Shown piece after piece: positions 16,790 through 24,960 of a stretch of DNA of 35,733 bases. Position 1 is the stretch's first letter; every line of letters begins with the position of its first letter. Position numbers and translations under genes: made by a program. Source of the stretch: Actinomycetota bacterium (GTDB lineage: Bacteria; Actinomycetota; Acidimicrobiia; Acidimicrobiales; AC-14); assembly GCA_005888325.1 (NCBI GenBank), contig VAWU01000030.1:42842-78574 (forward strand). The letters are read 5' to 3'. The notes beneath the pieces are model-generated. The model was given only the letters and a program-made list of their open reading frames with translations, was not told the DNA's origin and did no database searches.

Positions 16790-19356
16790 GCGTCACCCAC
16801 CTCCCGGCCCTCGCGCTGAAGGGGGCAGAGACGGTGGAACGAGCAGTAGCGGCAGTTCGCGTGCACGGAGGGCTCGAACTCCTCGTCGAGGATGTGCTCG
16901 GCCGTCGCCAGGATGCGGGCTTCGGTGGCCTCGGCGTGGCCCGCAACGATCTCCTGGTCGTAGGCCTTCATCGTGCGCGGGTAGAGCAGGCGCAGCTGGG
17001 TGGCCGGTCCGAGCGCCATGAGCTCCTCATCGCGCGCCGCGGCCAGATGGTAGACGGCGAGCTGGAGGTTGTCGGCCATGTCGTCGGCGGACGGCTCTTT
17101 CTTGCCCGTCTTGTAATCCACGATCCGGATGCCGGTGCCGTCGTCGGCCCGGTCGATGCGGTCGATGGCGCCGTTCACCGTGTGCGGCCCCACCTCGATG
17201 CTGAACCTCCGCTCGACGTCGAGGACTTCGGGCCCGAGCCCCTGCTCGATCAGCTTGCCCTCGGCCTCCCACCACGTCTCGAGCATGTCGTAGTAATCGC
17301 GGCGGGCCTCTTCGGCCTGCGGCCGGTAGCGCGCGATGTCGTCGCGCCATCGCTCCTGGGCCAGCGCGATCAGCGCCTCGTATGAGCGGGGTGCGGTCCG
17401 TGCCGGATCGAGGAACTCGGCCAGCAGCTCGTGGAAGACCGTGCCCAGCGCGGCCTGCACGCCGGCCTCGCGGCGCACGTGCAGAACGTATTCATAGGCG
17501 TATCGCAGCGGACAGTCGTCGTAGGTGTCGAGGCGGCTGGCGGAGAGGCGGAGCTGGCCGTCGGCGTAGATCGGTTGCGCGCCCGCGCTCGGCGGCCGAG
17601 CGAACGGAGGGCGGCCGGGTGCGAGCGGCAGGTCGGGCGGGCGGACCGGCCACCCGTCGACGAAGCGGCTGAGCAGCACGCCGGGCTCCGGCGCCGCGGT
17701 CCCCACCAACCGGCGGGTGGCGCGGGTGCACGCCACCTCCTCGAAGAGCCGGCGTTCGTCGGCGAGCGAGCGCCGGCGTCGTTCCGCAACCGACGGCACG
17801 TCGGCGCCGTCGAGTCGGGCGCGGTCGAAGAAGGCGACGCGACCGTGGACCGCAGGCAGCTCGCCCTCGACGCAACCGGCGACGACGACGGTGTCCCACT
17901 CGCGCCCGGCCGCGGCGGAGACCGACGTGATCGTCACGGCGTCGGGCGAGGCGCCGCCGACGACCCGCCACGGGTCGGGCTCGACCGCGGGAGCGTCGAG
18001 CATGGCGACGTACTGCGGCAGCCGGTCGCCCGGATTGCGTTCGGTGTGGCGCCGCAGCCCGTCGAGGAAGGCCACGATCGCGTCGAGGGCGCGGTCGTCG
18101 CCGGGGCTGTCCGTGCCGTCGTGTGCGATCACGGGGATGAGGGCGCGCCGCCAGACCTCGTAGGCGAGCGCGGCGGGATCGTCGCGGTCGGCCCTCGCGG
18201 CCAGGTCGTCGCGCAGGTGGACGAGCGCGTTCAGCTCGGGCTGGGCCTCGAGGTCGAGACCACCGTCGTCGGTGCGCGCCCGGCGCCGGATCTCGCGCAC
18301 GGTCGTGGCGTCGAGCCCGGCCAGCGGGGAGACGAGCAACCGGTCGAGCGCCTGTGGGTCGCCGTTCACCCACCGCAGCATGTCGATGATGGCGCGCACC
18401 ACCGGCTCTTCGGTGACCAGGCCGGGCACCGGCGTGACGGGGATGCGGTGGCGGGCGAGCGCGCGGGCCACGGCGGGAGCACGGCTCGACGGCCGCCGAA
18501 GCAGCACAGCCATCCGGGCCCACTCCACGCCATCGGCGCGCGCCGCGAGGAGCTCACGCGCGATCGCCTCGGGCTCGACCGCCGGGTGGCCGCACCGCAC
18601 CAGCTCGGTCGGTCGATCGAGATGCCGGAACGGCGGGGTGAGCTCGACGTCGGGCTGCTCGATGTGCGCACCCGTCACGCAGACGCTGCGGGCTTCGGCG
18701 GTCAGCCGGTCGAGCAGCCCGCCCACCGCGGGCGGGCCCGCCTCGTGGTCGTCGACCAGCACGTGGTCGAAGCGGTCGAGCGGGCTCGACCCCAGCGCCA
18801 GCACGAGCAGGCCGGACGCGTCGACGCAACCGCGGCTGTCGAGCACGTCGAGGTAGCGGCCCGTGAACGCGGCGAGCTCACCCCACCGGTCGTCGAGCGC
18901 GGCGTTGCCTGTCGCGAGGGCGGCCTGGTAGGCGAGCACGGCCTGGGTGACCTCGTCGACGAACGCGGCGTGGCCGAGCAGGGGATGGAGCGTCGGCCAT
19001 TCCACCGCGCCTTCGCCGTCGAGCAGCTCGCGCACGATGGCGCGCTGCTCCGCACCGACGAGGAGACGCACGGGGCCCCGGGCGCGGACGACGAGGTCGT
19101 GCGCCACCCCGTGGTACGTGGTGATCGGAAGCGCGTCGAAGCCGCCCGCCAGGTCGGGGAGCACCGCATCGCGGAAGGACAACGCCGCGGTGCGGTTGCG
19201 GCACAGGACGAGGAGTCGAGACGCGTCGGTGGACCGCGAGAGGCGCACGTAGCGGGAGGCCAGCGCGGTCGTCTTGCCCGTGCCCGCTGCGCCGCGCACG
19301 CACACCCGCCCCTCGTGGTGGTCGACCACCTGCTGTTGCGCGGCCGTCAGCTCCAT
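16786..19356 (-). CDS. adnA: helicase-nuclease partner, AdnA-like subunit with degenerate motor
   Basis: An 856-residue protein with Walker A GAAGTGKT (22-29), but the Walker B segment is LVDDHEAG (200-207), with Asp in place of the catalytic Glu. The block GDxxQSIYxFRG is replaced by CVTGAHIEQPD. The nuclease part keeps GAIDRID and IRIVDYKTGKK and the iron-sulfur cysteines 615, 835, 838 and 844. An active nuclease joined to a weakened motor is how AdnA of the mycobacterial AdnAB heterodimer is described; AdnB drives translocation. At 856 residues it is shorter than mycobacterial AdnA (about 1050). The start of the downstream AdnB-like gene overlaps its stop. Assignment by context and motifs; no alignment was run. 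Confidence 0.8.
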   Translation of the reverse strand: MELTAAQQQVVDHHEGRVCVRGAAGTGKTTALASRYVRLSRSTDASRLLVLCRNRTAALSFRDAVLPDLAGGFDALPITTYHGVAHDLVVRARGPVRLLVGAEQRAIVRELLDGEGAVEWPTLHPLLGHAAFVDEVTQAVLAYQAALATGNAALDDRWGELAAFTGRYLDVLDSRGCVDASGLLVLALGSSPLDRFDHVLVDDHEAGPPAVGGLLDRLTAEARSVCVTGAHIEQPDVELTPPFRHLDRPTELVRCGHPAVEPEAIARELLAARADGVEWARMAVLLRRPSSRAPAVARALARHRIPVTPVPGLVTEEPVVRAIIDMLRWVNGDPQALDRLLVSPLAGLDATTVREIRRRARTDDGGLDLEAQPELNALVHLRDDLAARADRDDPAALAYEVWRRALIPVIAHDGTDSPGDDRALDAIVAFLDGLRRHTERNPGDRLPQYVAMLDAPAVEPDPWRVVGGASPDAVTITSVSAAAGREWDTVVVAGCVEGELPAVHGRVAFFDRARLDGADVPSVAERRRRSLADERRLFEEVACTRATRRLVGTAAPEPGVLLSRFVDGWPVRPPDLPLAPGRPPFARPPSAGAQPIYADGQLRLSASRLDTYDDCPLRYAYEYVLHVRREAGVQAALGTVFHELLAEFLDPARTAPRSYEALIALAQERWRDDIARYRPQAEEARRDYYDMLETWWEAEGKLIEQGLGPEVLDVERRFSIEVGPHTVNGAIDRIDRADDGTGIRIVDYKTGKKEPSADDMADNLQLAVYHLAAARDEELMALGPATQLRLLYPRTMKAYDQEIVAGHAEATEARILATAEHILDEEFEPSVHANCRYCSFHRLCPLQREGREVGDA

Positions 19357-19443
19357 CGTCGGGACCTTACAAGCGGCCCGTGACAGTGCTTCCGGGTCGC
19401 TGCGCTCCCCCCGGCCGGGGCCCCGACCCCACGCCGGCCGTCG

Positions 19444-20211
19444 CTACGCCCAGGCCTGTCTCCGCTCGAGCACCTCCTTCAGCACCGCGGGACGGTCGGT
19501 CATGATGCCGTCGACGCCGAGGTCGAGCAGGCGCCCCATCTCGTCGGCGTCGTTGATCGTCCAGACATGAACCTGCAGGTCCCGGCGGTGGGCGGCGTCG
19601 ACGAAGCGGCGGTCGGCGAGGGGCATCCGGGCGGCGCGCGCCGGCACCTGTGCGCACGCGCACGCGGGGGCGAAGCGGCCGACGGGCACGCCGTAGCTGG
19701 ACGCCCGGAGCCTGGCCACCTCTGTCGGGCCCATCGAGGTGCACACCCGATTCTGCGTGAGGCGGCGAAAGCGGGCGAGGCGACGACCCGAGAAGGCGCC
19801 GATGCACACCCGATCGAACGCGACCGTACGCGTGAGGACCTCGACCAGCGGGGTGACCGACGCGTCGTGCTTCGGGTCGATGTTCACGCGCACGTCGGGC
19901 CACGTGCCCAACAGGTCTTCGAGGCGCGGAATTCGGTCGTCACCGTCACCGACGCGCGCCTGGCTGATGTCCGCCCAGCGCAGCTCGCCGATGACACCGC
20001 GGCGATCGGTGACGCGGTCGAGGGTGTCGTCGTGGAACGCGACGAGGATGCCGTCGAGGGTCGCATGAACGTCGGTCTCGATGTAGCGGTAGCCGAGGTC
20101 GACCGCGTGCTGGAAGGCGCGCATGGTGTTCTCGGGAAAGTCGCTCGCGCCGCCCTGGTGGGCAAACGGAATGGGGCCGGGATGGTCGAGGAACCGCCAG
20201 CGCGGGGGCAT
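19444..20211 (-). CDS. glycerophosphodiester phosphodiesterase family protein
   Basis: A 255-residue GDPD TIM-barrel protein. Catalytic and metal residues are visible: His18 in FAHQGGASDFPENT, Glu45 and Asp47 in YIETDVH, and His60 in AFHDDTLDRVTD; the C-terminal WTINDADEMGRLLDLGVDG is also typical. The HRG motif is HQG, a substitution also seen in actinobacterial GDPDs. No signal peptide is present, so a cytoplasmic enzyme acting on glycerophosphodiesters is expected. It is independent of the frameshifted GDPD at 4894-5581 and differs from it in length and sequence. Confidence 0.87.
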   Translation of the reverse strand: MPPRWRFLDHPGPIPFAHQGGASDFPENTMRAFQHAVDLGYRYIETDVHATLDGILVAFHDDTLDRVTDRRGVIGELRWADISQARVGDGDDRIPRLEDLLGTWPDVRVNIDPKHDASVTPLVEVLTRTVAFDRVCIGAFSGRRLARFRRLTQNRVCTSMGPTEVARLRASSYGVPVGRFAPACACAQVPARAARMPLADRRFVDAAHRRDLQVHVWTINDADEMGRLLDLGVDGIMTDRPAVLKEVLERRQAWA

Positions 20212-20268
20212 GGGCCGCCAGTCTTGCCGGTGGTTCGAGGCACGGACGCATGGGTAGGTCCGCAGGCG

Positions 20269-20326
20269 GGAGTGACGTCAGTACCGGGCCCGTAACACAA
20301 CGGCGGGGGACCGGTGCGGTCACTCC
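20269..20326. repeat. 8-base perfect inverted repeat in the GDPD/orn intergenic region
   Basis: GGAGTGAC (20269-20276) is matched by GTCACTCC (20319-20326) across a 42-base loop. The left arm overlaps a palindromic octamer TGACGTCA (20273-20280). It lies between the stop of orn and the start of the GDPD gene, both on the minus strand. There is no U-tract on the minus strand, so it is not a convincing intrinsic terminator; an operator or RNA structure is possible. Confidence 0.35.
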
Positions 20327-20361
20327 GACTTTTCCCTTTGGTCCGGGCCCGTCCTCGTCGA

Positions 20362-20940
20362 TTACGCGTCGGTGGCGGGCGCGCTCGCTGTGCTCGCGCC
20401 GGCCTCACGCGGGCGGAAGACCGCCGAGCGGTAGTACATCAATTCCGCCACGCTCTCGCGGATGTCGTCGAGCGCGCGATGACCGCCTGCCTTCTCCGGA
20501 GCGGCGGCGAACGCCGCGGGATACCAGCGGCGGCAGAGCTCCTTCACCGTCGAGACGTCGATCGACCGGTAGTGCAGATGGGACTCGATCTCGGGGAGAT
20601 AGGCGGCGAGGAACCGCCGGTCGGTGCCGATGGAGTTGCCGCACAGGGGCACGGTGCGCGCTTCGGGGACGTGCGACCGGATGAAGTCCAGCGTGGTCCG
20701 GCCCGCCTCGTCGAGCGAGATGGTCGAAGCTTCGACGGCGGTGAGGAGACCGCTTGCGCGGTGCATGGTGCGGACGAACTCGTCCATGCGTGCGAGCATC
20801 TCGGGCGGCTGGTGCACGACGAGGTCGGGGCCCTCAGCCACCACTGCGAGGTCGTCGTCGGTGACGAGCGTGGCAATCTCGACGATGACATCGTGGGTGG
20901 GATCGAGGCCCGTCATCTCGAGGTCCATCCACACGAGCAT
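20362..20940 (-). CDS. orn: oligoribonuclease
   Basis: A 192-residue DEDDh exonuclease that degrades 2-5 nucleotide RNAs (and pGpG) to mononucleotides in the cytoplasm. Acidic residues Asp6 and Glu8 in WMDLEMTGL, Asp107 in IGTDRRF, and His154/Asp159 in GGHRALDDI are all present. The start at ATG 20940 gives the standard MLVWMDLEMTG N-terminus, although the frame is open upstream through the dut promoter region. Length is usual for Orn. The divergent dut start is only 66 bases away. The C-terminal tail after RPREAG is Ala/Ser/Thr-rich and probably disordered. Confidence 0.93.
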   Translation of the reverse strand: MLVWMDLEMTGLDPTHDVIVEIATLVTDDDLAVVAEGPDLVVHQPPEMLARMDEFVRTMHRASGLLTAVEASTISLDEAGRTTLDFIRSHVPEARTVPLCGNSIGTDRRFLAAYLPEIESHLHYRSIDVSTVKELCRRWYPAAFAAAPEKAGGHRALDDIRESVAELMYYRSAVFRPREAGASTASAPATDA

Positions 20941-21006
20941 GCGGTCGATCGTAGAGTGCGGCTCGTGGGCGGCACGGAAGCGGACCAAATCGACACAGCA
21001 CGCAAC

Positions 21007-21450
21007 GTGGTCGAGACCGAGGTGGTGGTCGTGCGGCTCGACCCCGAGCTGGCGCTGCCCTCGTACGCGCGTGCTGGTGACGCGGGCGCGGACCTCGTGG
21101 CTCGCGAACCGGTGACGCTGGCCCCTCGCGGGGGTCGGGCGCTGGTGCCGACGGGCGTCGCGCTCGCCCTTCCCGACGGCTACGCGGGCTTCGTGCTGCC
21201 CCGCAGTGGCCTGGCGTTGCGTCACGGCGTGACGTGCCTCAACACACCCGGGCTCATCGACTCGGGTTACCGAGACGAGCTGAAAGTGCTGCTCGTGAAC
21301 ACCGATCCCGAGCACCCGTACGACGTGGCGCGGGGTGATCGCATCGCGCAGCTGGTGGTGCAACCCGTCAGTCGCGTCCGCTTCGTGGCGGTCGACGAGC
21401 TACCTTCGTCGGAGCGGGGCACCGGTGGTTTCGGCCACACCGGCCGGTAA
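21007..21450 (+). CDS. dut: dUTP diphosphatase
   Basis: A 147-residue trimeric-type dUTPase with all five motifs: GDAGADL (24-30), PRSGLA (65-70), NTPGLIDSGYRDE (79-91, catalytic Asp85 and Tyr88), GDRIAQLVVQ (110-119) and the C-terminal RGTGGFGHTG. It hydrolyses dUTP to dUMP, keeping uracil out of DNA and supplying dTMP synthesis. Several in-frame GTG codons (20965, 21007, 21022, 21025) are possible starts; 21007 gives an N-terminus of usual length. It is divergent from orn and followed 13 bases later by the acyltransferase gene. Confidence 0.92.
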   Translation: MVETEVVVVRLDPELALPSYARAGDAGADLVAREPVTLAPRGGRALVPTGVALALPDGYAGFVLPRSGLALRHGVTCLNTPGLIDSGYRDELKVLLVNTDPEHPYDVARGDRIAQLVVQPVSRVRFVAVDELPSSERGTGGFGHTGR

Positions 21451-21463
21451 TAGACTCGCTGCC

Positions 21464-22924
21464 ATGCAGCGGCTCACCGGAATGGACGCGTCGTTCCTGT
21501 ACCTCGAGACGGCGACGAACCACATGCACGTCGCGGCCACGGCCATCTTCGACCCCTCCACCGTCCCAGGTGGGTACTCGTTCGAGAAGGTGCGCGACCT
21601 GGTCGACAGCCGGCTCCACCTGCTGCCGCCGTTCCGCCGGCGGCTCCTCACCATCCCGTTCGAGCTCCACCACCCGCTCTGGATCGAGGATCCCGACTTC
21701 GACCTCGAGTACCACGTGCGCCGCGCCGCGCTCCCGGCTCCCGGCGGCGAGGCCGAGCTCGCCGAGTTCGCCGAGCAGGTGATGGCCCGCCCCCTCGATC
21801 GCGATCGCCCTCTGTGGGAGATGTACGTCGTGGAGGGGCTCGAGCACGGCCACATCGCGACCATCACCAAGACCCACCACGCGGCCATCGACGGGGTGTC
21901 CGGCGCGGAGCTCACCGTGAACCTGCTCGACCTTTCCGCCGACGCGCCACCGACACCGCCGCCCGACGTGCCTTGGAAACCTGATCGCATCCCGTCCGAC
22001 CTCGAGCTGTTCACATACGCGCTGAACTCGCTGTCGCGATCACCGGTGCGCGGCTACAAGGCCGCGCGGCGTACGGTCGCGACCGCGCTGAACCTGCGCC
22101 GTCGCAACCGGTCGGCAGACGTCCACGCGCCGCCCGCCCCGTTCAGCGCGCCGCGCACCCCGCTCAACGTCGCCATCAGCCCCCACCGCCGCTTCGCGTT
22201 CACCGAGGTCGCGCTCGACGACGTCAAGATGGTGAAGAACGCACTGGGCGGCACCGTGAACGACGTGGTGCTGGCGATGTGCTCCGGCGCGTTGCGCAGC
22301 TACCTCGACGGCAAGGGTGTGCACCCCGACCGGCCGCTGCTCGCGATGATCCCGATCTCGGTCCGTACCGACGAGGAGAAGGGTGCGATGGGCAACCGCG
22401 TCTCGTCGATGTTCGTGTCGCTCGCGAGCGACATCGACGACCCGGTCAAGCGACTGCACGCCATCACCGACGGCACCCGCAACGCCAAGGAGCAGGAGAA
22501 GGCGATCGACGCTGGCACGCTCGCCTCCGATTGGGTCGAGTTCGCCGCGCCCGCCCTCGCGGCCCGCGCCGCTCGCCTGATGTCGCGAATGCAGGCCGGC
22601 GGCCGCATCGGGCCGATGTCCAACGTGACCGTGTCCAACGTCCCCGGGCCATCGTTTCCGCTCTACTCGGCCGGTGCCCGCATGGTCGCCATGTACCCGA
22701 TGGGCCCCATCATCGACGGCTCGGCGCTCAACATCACCGTCATGAGCTACATGGGCTCGATGTACTTCGGCCTCATGGCGTGCCGAGAGTCGGTCCCCGA
22801 CGTCTGGGACATCGCACGCGGCATCAACGCCGCGCTCGACGAGCTGAAGAAGGCGTCCGACGGCACGACCGCCCCCAAGCCGAGAAAGCCACGGTCCACC
22901 GCCAAGGCCGTCAAACCGGGCTGA
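21464..22924 (+). CDS. WS/DGAT-family O-acyltransferase
   Basis: A 486-residue wax ester synthase/diacylglycerol acyltransferase. The N-terminus MQRLTGMDASFLYLET and the active-site motif HHAAIDG (138-144) are diagnostic; the C-terminal domain has the conserved SNVTVSNVPGP and PIIDGSALNITVMSY blocks. The enzyme transfers acyl groups from acyl-CoA to diacylglycerol or fatty alcohols to make storage lipids at the membrane. Its length matches the mycobacterial Tgs family. The lysine-rich C-terminal tail (KPRKPRSTAKAVK) is extra. The start ATG 21464 follows dut closely. The stop lies 16 bases before the tRNA-Gly gene. Confidence 0.92.
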   Translation: MQRLTGMDASFLYLETATNHMHVAATAIFDPSTVPGGYSFEKVRDLVDSRLHLLPPFRRRLLTIPFELHHPLWIEDPDFDLEYHVRRAALPAPGGEAELAEFAEQVMARPLDRDRPLWEMYVVEGLEHGHIATITKTHHAAIDGVSGAELTVNLLDLSADAPPTPPPDVPWKPDRIPSDLELFTYALNSLSRSPVRGYKAARRTVATALNLRRRNRSADVHAPPAPFSAPRTPLNVAISPHRRFAFTEVALDDVKMVKNALGGTVNDVVLAMCSGALRSYLDGKGVHPDRPLLAMIPISVRTDEEKGAMGNRVSSMFVSLASDIDDPVKRLHAITDGTRNAKEQEKAIDAGTLASDWVEFAAPALAARAARLMSRMQAGGRIGPMSNVTVSNVPGPSFPLYSAGARMVAMYPMGPIIDGSALNITVMSYMGSMYFGLMACRESVPDVWDIARGINAALDELKKASDGTTAPKPRKPRSTAKAVKPG

Positions 22925-22940
22925 TACGCTCGCACCCACT

Positions 22941-23016
22941 GCGGACGTGGCTCAGTTGGTAGAGCATCACCTTGCCAAGGTGAGGGTCGCGGGTTCGAAT
23001 CCCGTCGTCCGCTCCA
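22941..23016 (+). tRNA. tRNA-Gly (anticodon GCC)
   Basis: Complete cloverleaf: acceptor GCGGACG/CGTCCGC, D arm GCTC/GAGC, anticodon stem TCACC/GGTGA with loop TTGCCAA (anticodon GCC), and T arm GCGGG/CCCGT with loop TTCGAAT. The discriminator T and the CCA end (23014-23016) are genome-encoded. It reads GGC codons, the dominant glycine codon here. Part of its 3' half is repeated at 34207-34240. Confidence 0.96.
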
Positions 23017-23108
23017 CGCAGGTCAGAGGCCCTTCTAGCGGCTCGATTCGACGCGACCTACCGCGCGTCCTCCTCTGGCCTGCCGCCCGTCACCGCACTC
23101 GAGCCGTA

Positions 23109-23135
23109 GAGCGAGAGCGCTCCCTAGTCTCGCTC
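23109..23135. terminator. candidate hairpin between tRNA-Gly and the convergent small gene
   Basis: GAGCGAGA (23109-23116) pairs perfectly with TCTCGCTC (23128-23135) around an 11-base loop. It lies 92 bases past the tRNA and before the 3' end of the opposing gene, so it could stop transcription from either side. There is no T-run, hence low confidence. Confidence 0.3.
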
Positions 23136-23153
23136 GCTGGCCTGGGTTGCGAT

Positions 23154-23387
23154 TCAGCTTCCCGTTTGAATTGCGCTCCAAGACAGCGGCTTTTCATCCG
23201 CCGTGCATGTCTTTCCGTTCTCGGCGTTCACGACGCGGAACGCGCCCCCGACAACCTTGAAACATCCGGAGATGACTCCGTTCGAAGCCGGAATGTGGGC
23301 TGCTGCCCCCCCACCAACGAGTGTTGCAGCAAGCGTTGCCGAAACGACCGCAATCACAATCCTGGACCTCAGTAGCCGACGCACCAC
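23154..23387 (-). CDS. small exported protein, truncated head of a collagen-like/surface protein family
   Basis: About 77 residues from GTG 23387 (an adjacent GTG at 23384 is possible). A basic N-terminus (RRLLRSR) precedes a hydrophobic segment IVIAVVSATLAATLVGG and then IPASNGVISGCFKVVGG and KTCTADEKPLSW. In actinobacteria this block usually heads longer proteins with collagen-like or beta-helical repeats after the SW. Here it stops after IQTGS, so it is either a mini version or a truncated relic. The two cysteines probably form a disulfide outside the cell. An AGGGG ribosome-binding site precedes the start. Confidence 0.6.
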   Translation of the reverse strand: MVRRLLRSRIVIAVVSATLAATLVGGGAAAHIPASNGVISGCFKVVGGAFRVVNAENGKTCTADEKPLSWSAIQTGS

Positions 23388-23412
23388 CTGGAACCCCTTC
23401 CCCTCAGCGCCG

Positions 23413-23441
23413 ACGTTGAGCGCCCGCACGGGGAGTGTCAA
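23413..23441 (-). promoter_or_regulatory. candidate promoter of the small exported protein gene
   Basis: On the minus strand a perfect -35 TTGACA (23441-23436) is separated by 17 bases from CAACGT (23418-23413), a weak -10. It lies 26 bases upstream of the chosen GTG start. Single-site prediction by eye. Confidence 0.35.
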
Positions 23442-23613
23442 GCCGCCCGCTCTTTTTTTGTGTAACCCCTTGTTGCTCGTCTGTCGCCGTCACAGCGTGG
23501 GCAAGGGCGCGGGATGAAGCTCGGGGCTACGCTTCGGCGGAGCGCCCTCGCTAGGGCTGGGGCGGCCGCGGCGACACTCACGCCTCTCCGAGACCAACCA
23601 GAGGGGTGGGTTC

Positions 23614-23784
23614 ATGGAGGGGTTCGAGTCCGATGTCGATGAGTCAATCGCGCCGATCGAGCGCAAGGGGAGGCGGCTCTCCGTCTACCACGGGTGGCCG
23701 GGGTGCGGCCCGGCCACCGTTCGTGCGGGTCGACCAAGACCTCCGCCCGACGTGTTGGCCTACGCGACGTCGCGGGCGGCGTGA
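23614..23784 (+). CDS. possible small protein of unknown function
   Basis: A 56-codon frame starting ATG 23614 after a good AGAGGGG-type ribosome-binding site. It reads MEGFESDVDESIAPIERK and then GRRLSVYHGWPGCGP. The first 35 codons show GC-rich third positions; later ones do not. No family is recognised. It overlaps the 3' end of the opposing membrane-protein gene by 25 bases. It is the only candidate gene in 23388-23759; otherwise that stretch holds a T7 run at 23452-23458 and a GTGTAACC match (23460-23467). It could be spurious or a remnant. Confidence 0.25.
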   Translation: MEGFESDVDESIAPIERKGRRLSVYHGWPGCGPATVRAGRPRPPPDVLAYATSRAA

Positions 23785-24272
23785 CCGATGCGCCGCGCCA
23801 CGGCTGGCGCAACCGACCTGTCGCGCGCCGCGACGCGTGCCTCGAGCATGGCAACGCTGAGGACGAGGGTGGCGAGGGACTCGGCGACGATCGCGATCAG
23901 GGTCTGGGGCGCCGGCCGCAGGCCCATCTCGCGGAACTGGAACAGACCTGACGGCGTGTGCGCGATGCCGAGCGCGGCGAGGGTGCCGAGACTCAGCCCG
24001 ATGGCGGCGAGGCGGATGAGCTGGGCCAGCGTCACCGAGTGACGGTCCACGGACCTCCGCCCTCCTCGCGCGAGAAGGGCGACGGCGAGGATGGCCGACG
24101 AGCCGGCCTGGAGCAGGAAGCTGACACCGATCTTCGGAATGAACCGGTAGCCGTGCCGGTACAGGCAAAGGTGGACGTAGCCGCCGGCGAGGATCAAGGC
24201 GGCCGAGGCGACGCTGAGCCGGCGGGCGGTGCTGGCCGCATTCCGTGGGTGAGAGCTGAGGGGGTGGGCCAT
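23760..24272 (-). CDS. four-helix integral membrane protein of unknown function
   Basis: A 170-residue protein with predicted membrane helices at about 19-38, 46-68, 83-104 and 123-145. Conserved-looking polar residues sit within or near membrane segments (GGYVHLCLYRHGY and the loop HTPSGLFQFREMGLRP). An AAGGAG ribosome-binding site precedes ATG 24272. The fold resembles small DoxX-like or quinone-associated membrane proteins only in size and helix number; no family is asserted. It follows the secreted-repeat lipoprotein gene on the same strand. Upstream at 24302-24320 is GTAGGT-N7-TATCTC, a degenerate version of the motif repeated in this cluster. Confidence 0.75.
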   Translation of the reverse strand: MAHPLSSHPRNAASTARRLSVASAALILAGGYVHLCLYRHGYRFIPKIGVSFLLQAGSSAILAVALLARGGRRSVDRHSVTLAQLIRLAAIGLSLGTLAALGIAHTPSGLFQFREMGLRPAPQTLIAIVAESLATLVLSVAMLEARVAARDRSVAPAVARRIGHAARDVA

Positions 24273-24373
24273 CGGTGTGCTCCTTGTCTCGTGATCGTTT
24301 TGAGATATCCGCCGACCTACGACCGGATCGTCGGTGTGCCGCTGTGTCCGGCTGTCGTCCGGTGCGCAGAGAG

Positions 24374-24871
24374 TCAGGAATTGTCGACGGGGGTTCCGTC
24401 GGTGTGGACGACGTACCACAGCCCGCCGTTGTCGTTGAGGCCTTGACCCTCGGTGCTCCCGGGCCGGCTGTCGCCGGCGAAGTAGTAGAGGGGGTGGCCG
24501 CGGAAGGTGACTTGCTGCTGCCCGTCGGCCCTGGTCGTCGTCCCGAGTTGATTGGCGGCGAGCCCGGCACCCACCTGGGGCTTGCCGCCCGCGATGAGGG
24601 GCGGCCACTCGGCGACGCATCCGTCGCTGGTGCACGTCGATCTCGTGCCGGTGTCGGCCTCGAAGAGGTAGAGGCTGCGGCCTCGGCTGTCGACGAGGAT
24701 CTGCCCGAGGCCGGAGTTGGCGAGGTCGATCGTGGTCGGCGTGGCAGGAGCGATTGCACTGGTGACCGGTGGAGCGTTGCCGGCGCCGTAGCCGCCTCCG
24801 GTGCCTCCGCACGCCGCCGCGAGCAATGTCAGTCCCGCGAAGCCGGACGTGGCGAGCAGGGATCGTTTCAT
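24374..24871 (-). CDS. secreted-repeat lipoprotein (PF03640-like)
   Basis: A 165-residue lipoprotein: signal peptide with lipobox LAAAC (Cys21), a Gly/Pro/Thr linker, then two copies of the short repeat known as the secreted repeat of unknown function. The first is GQILVDSRGRSLYLFEADT with the Cys pair CTSDGC and AEWPPL; the second is GHPLYYFAGDSRPGSTEGQG and ends GGLWYVV. Such lipoproteins often lie beside exported redox proteins in Actinobacteria and Proteobacteria, but their reaction is unknown. A GGAGG ribosome-binding site precedes ATG 24871. A strong copy of the cluster motif lies upstream at 24937-24960. Confidence 0.88.
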   Translation of the reverse strand: MKRSLLATSGFAGLTLLAAACGGTGGGYGAGNAPPVTSAIAPATPTTIDLANSGLGQILVDSRGRSLYLFEADTGTRSTCTSDGCVAEWPPLIAGGKPQVGAGLAANQLGTTTRADGQQQVTFRGHPLYYFAGDSRPGSTEGQGLNDNGGLWYVVHTDGTPVDNS

Positions 24872-24936
24872 GTTGGACCTCCAAGTCAGAACAGGCGCCC
24901 CCGGTGTCGGGGAGCGGGCCCGAGTGGCCGTCTGCA

Positions 24937-24960
24937 GATACCCGTCGGGGTTACACCGGG
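24937..24960 (-). promoter_or_regulatory. cluster motif copy 1 (upstream of secreted-repeat lipoprotein)
   Basis: Minus strand: GGTGTAACC, then 6 bases, then GGTATCTG (core GTAACC-N8-TATC; GTAACC at 24954-24949). The TAA stop of the upstream 88-residue gene lies inside the motif. It is 66 bases upstream of the lipoprotein start, consistent with a promoter element. Confidence 0.6.

Noticed and set aside
14399-16819. 806-codon plus-strand open frame opposite the AdnB-like gene
   Set aside because: It is Arg/Glu/Gly/Val-rich, has no recognisable domain, and mirrors a clearly real minus-strand helicase gene; a typical antisense shadow in GC-rich DNA.
17431-19383. 650-codon plus-strand open frame opposite the AdnA-like gene
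   Set aside because: Same composition artefact; the minus strand carries conserved helicase and nuclease motifs.
23452-23458. T-run as an intrinsic terminator
   Set aside because: No stable GC-rich hairpin precedes the T7 run; the flanking CGCCCGC and GCCCGC are direct, not inverted, repeats.
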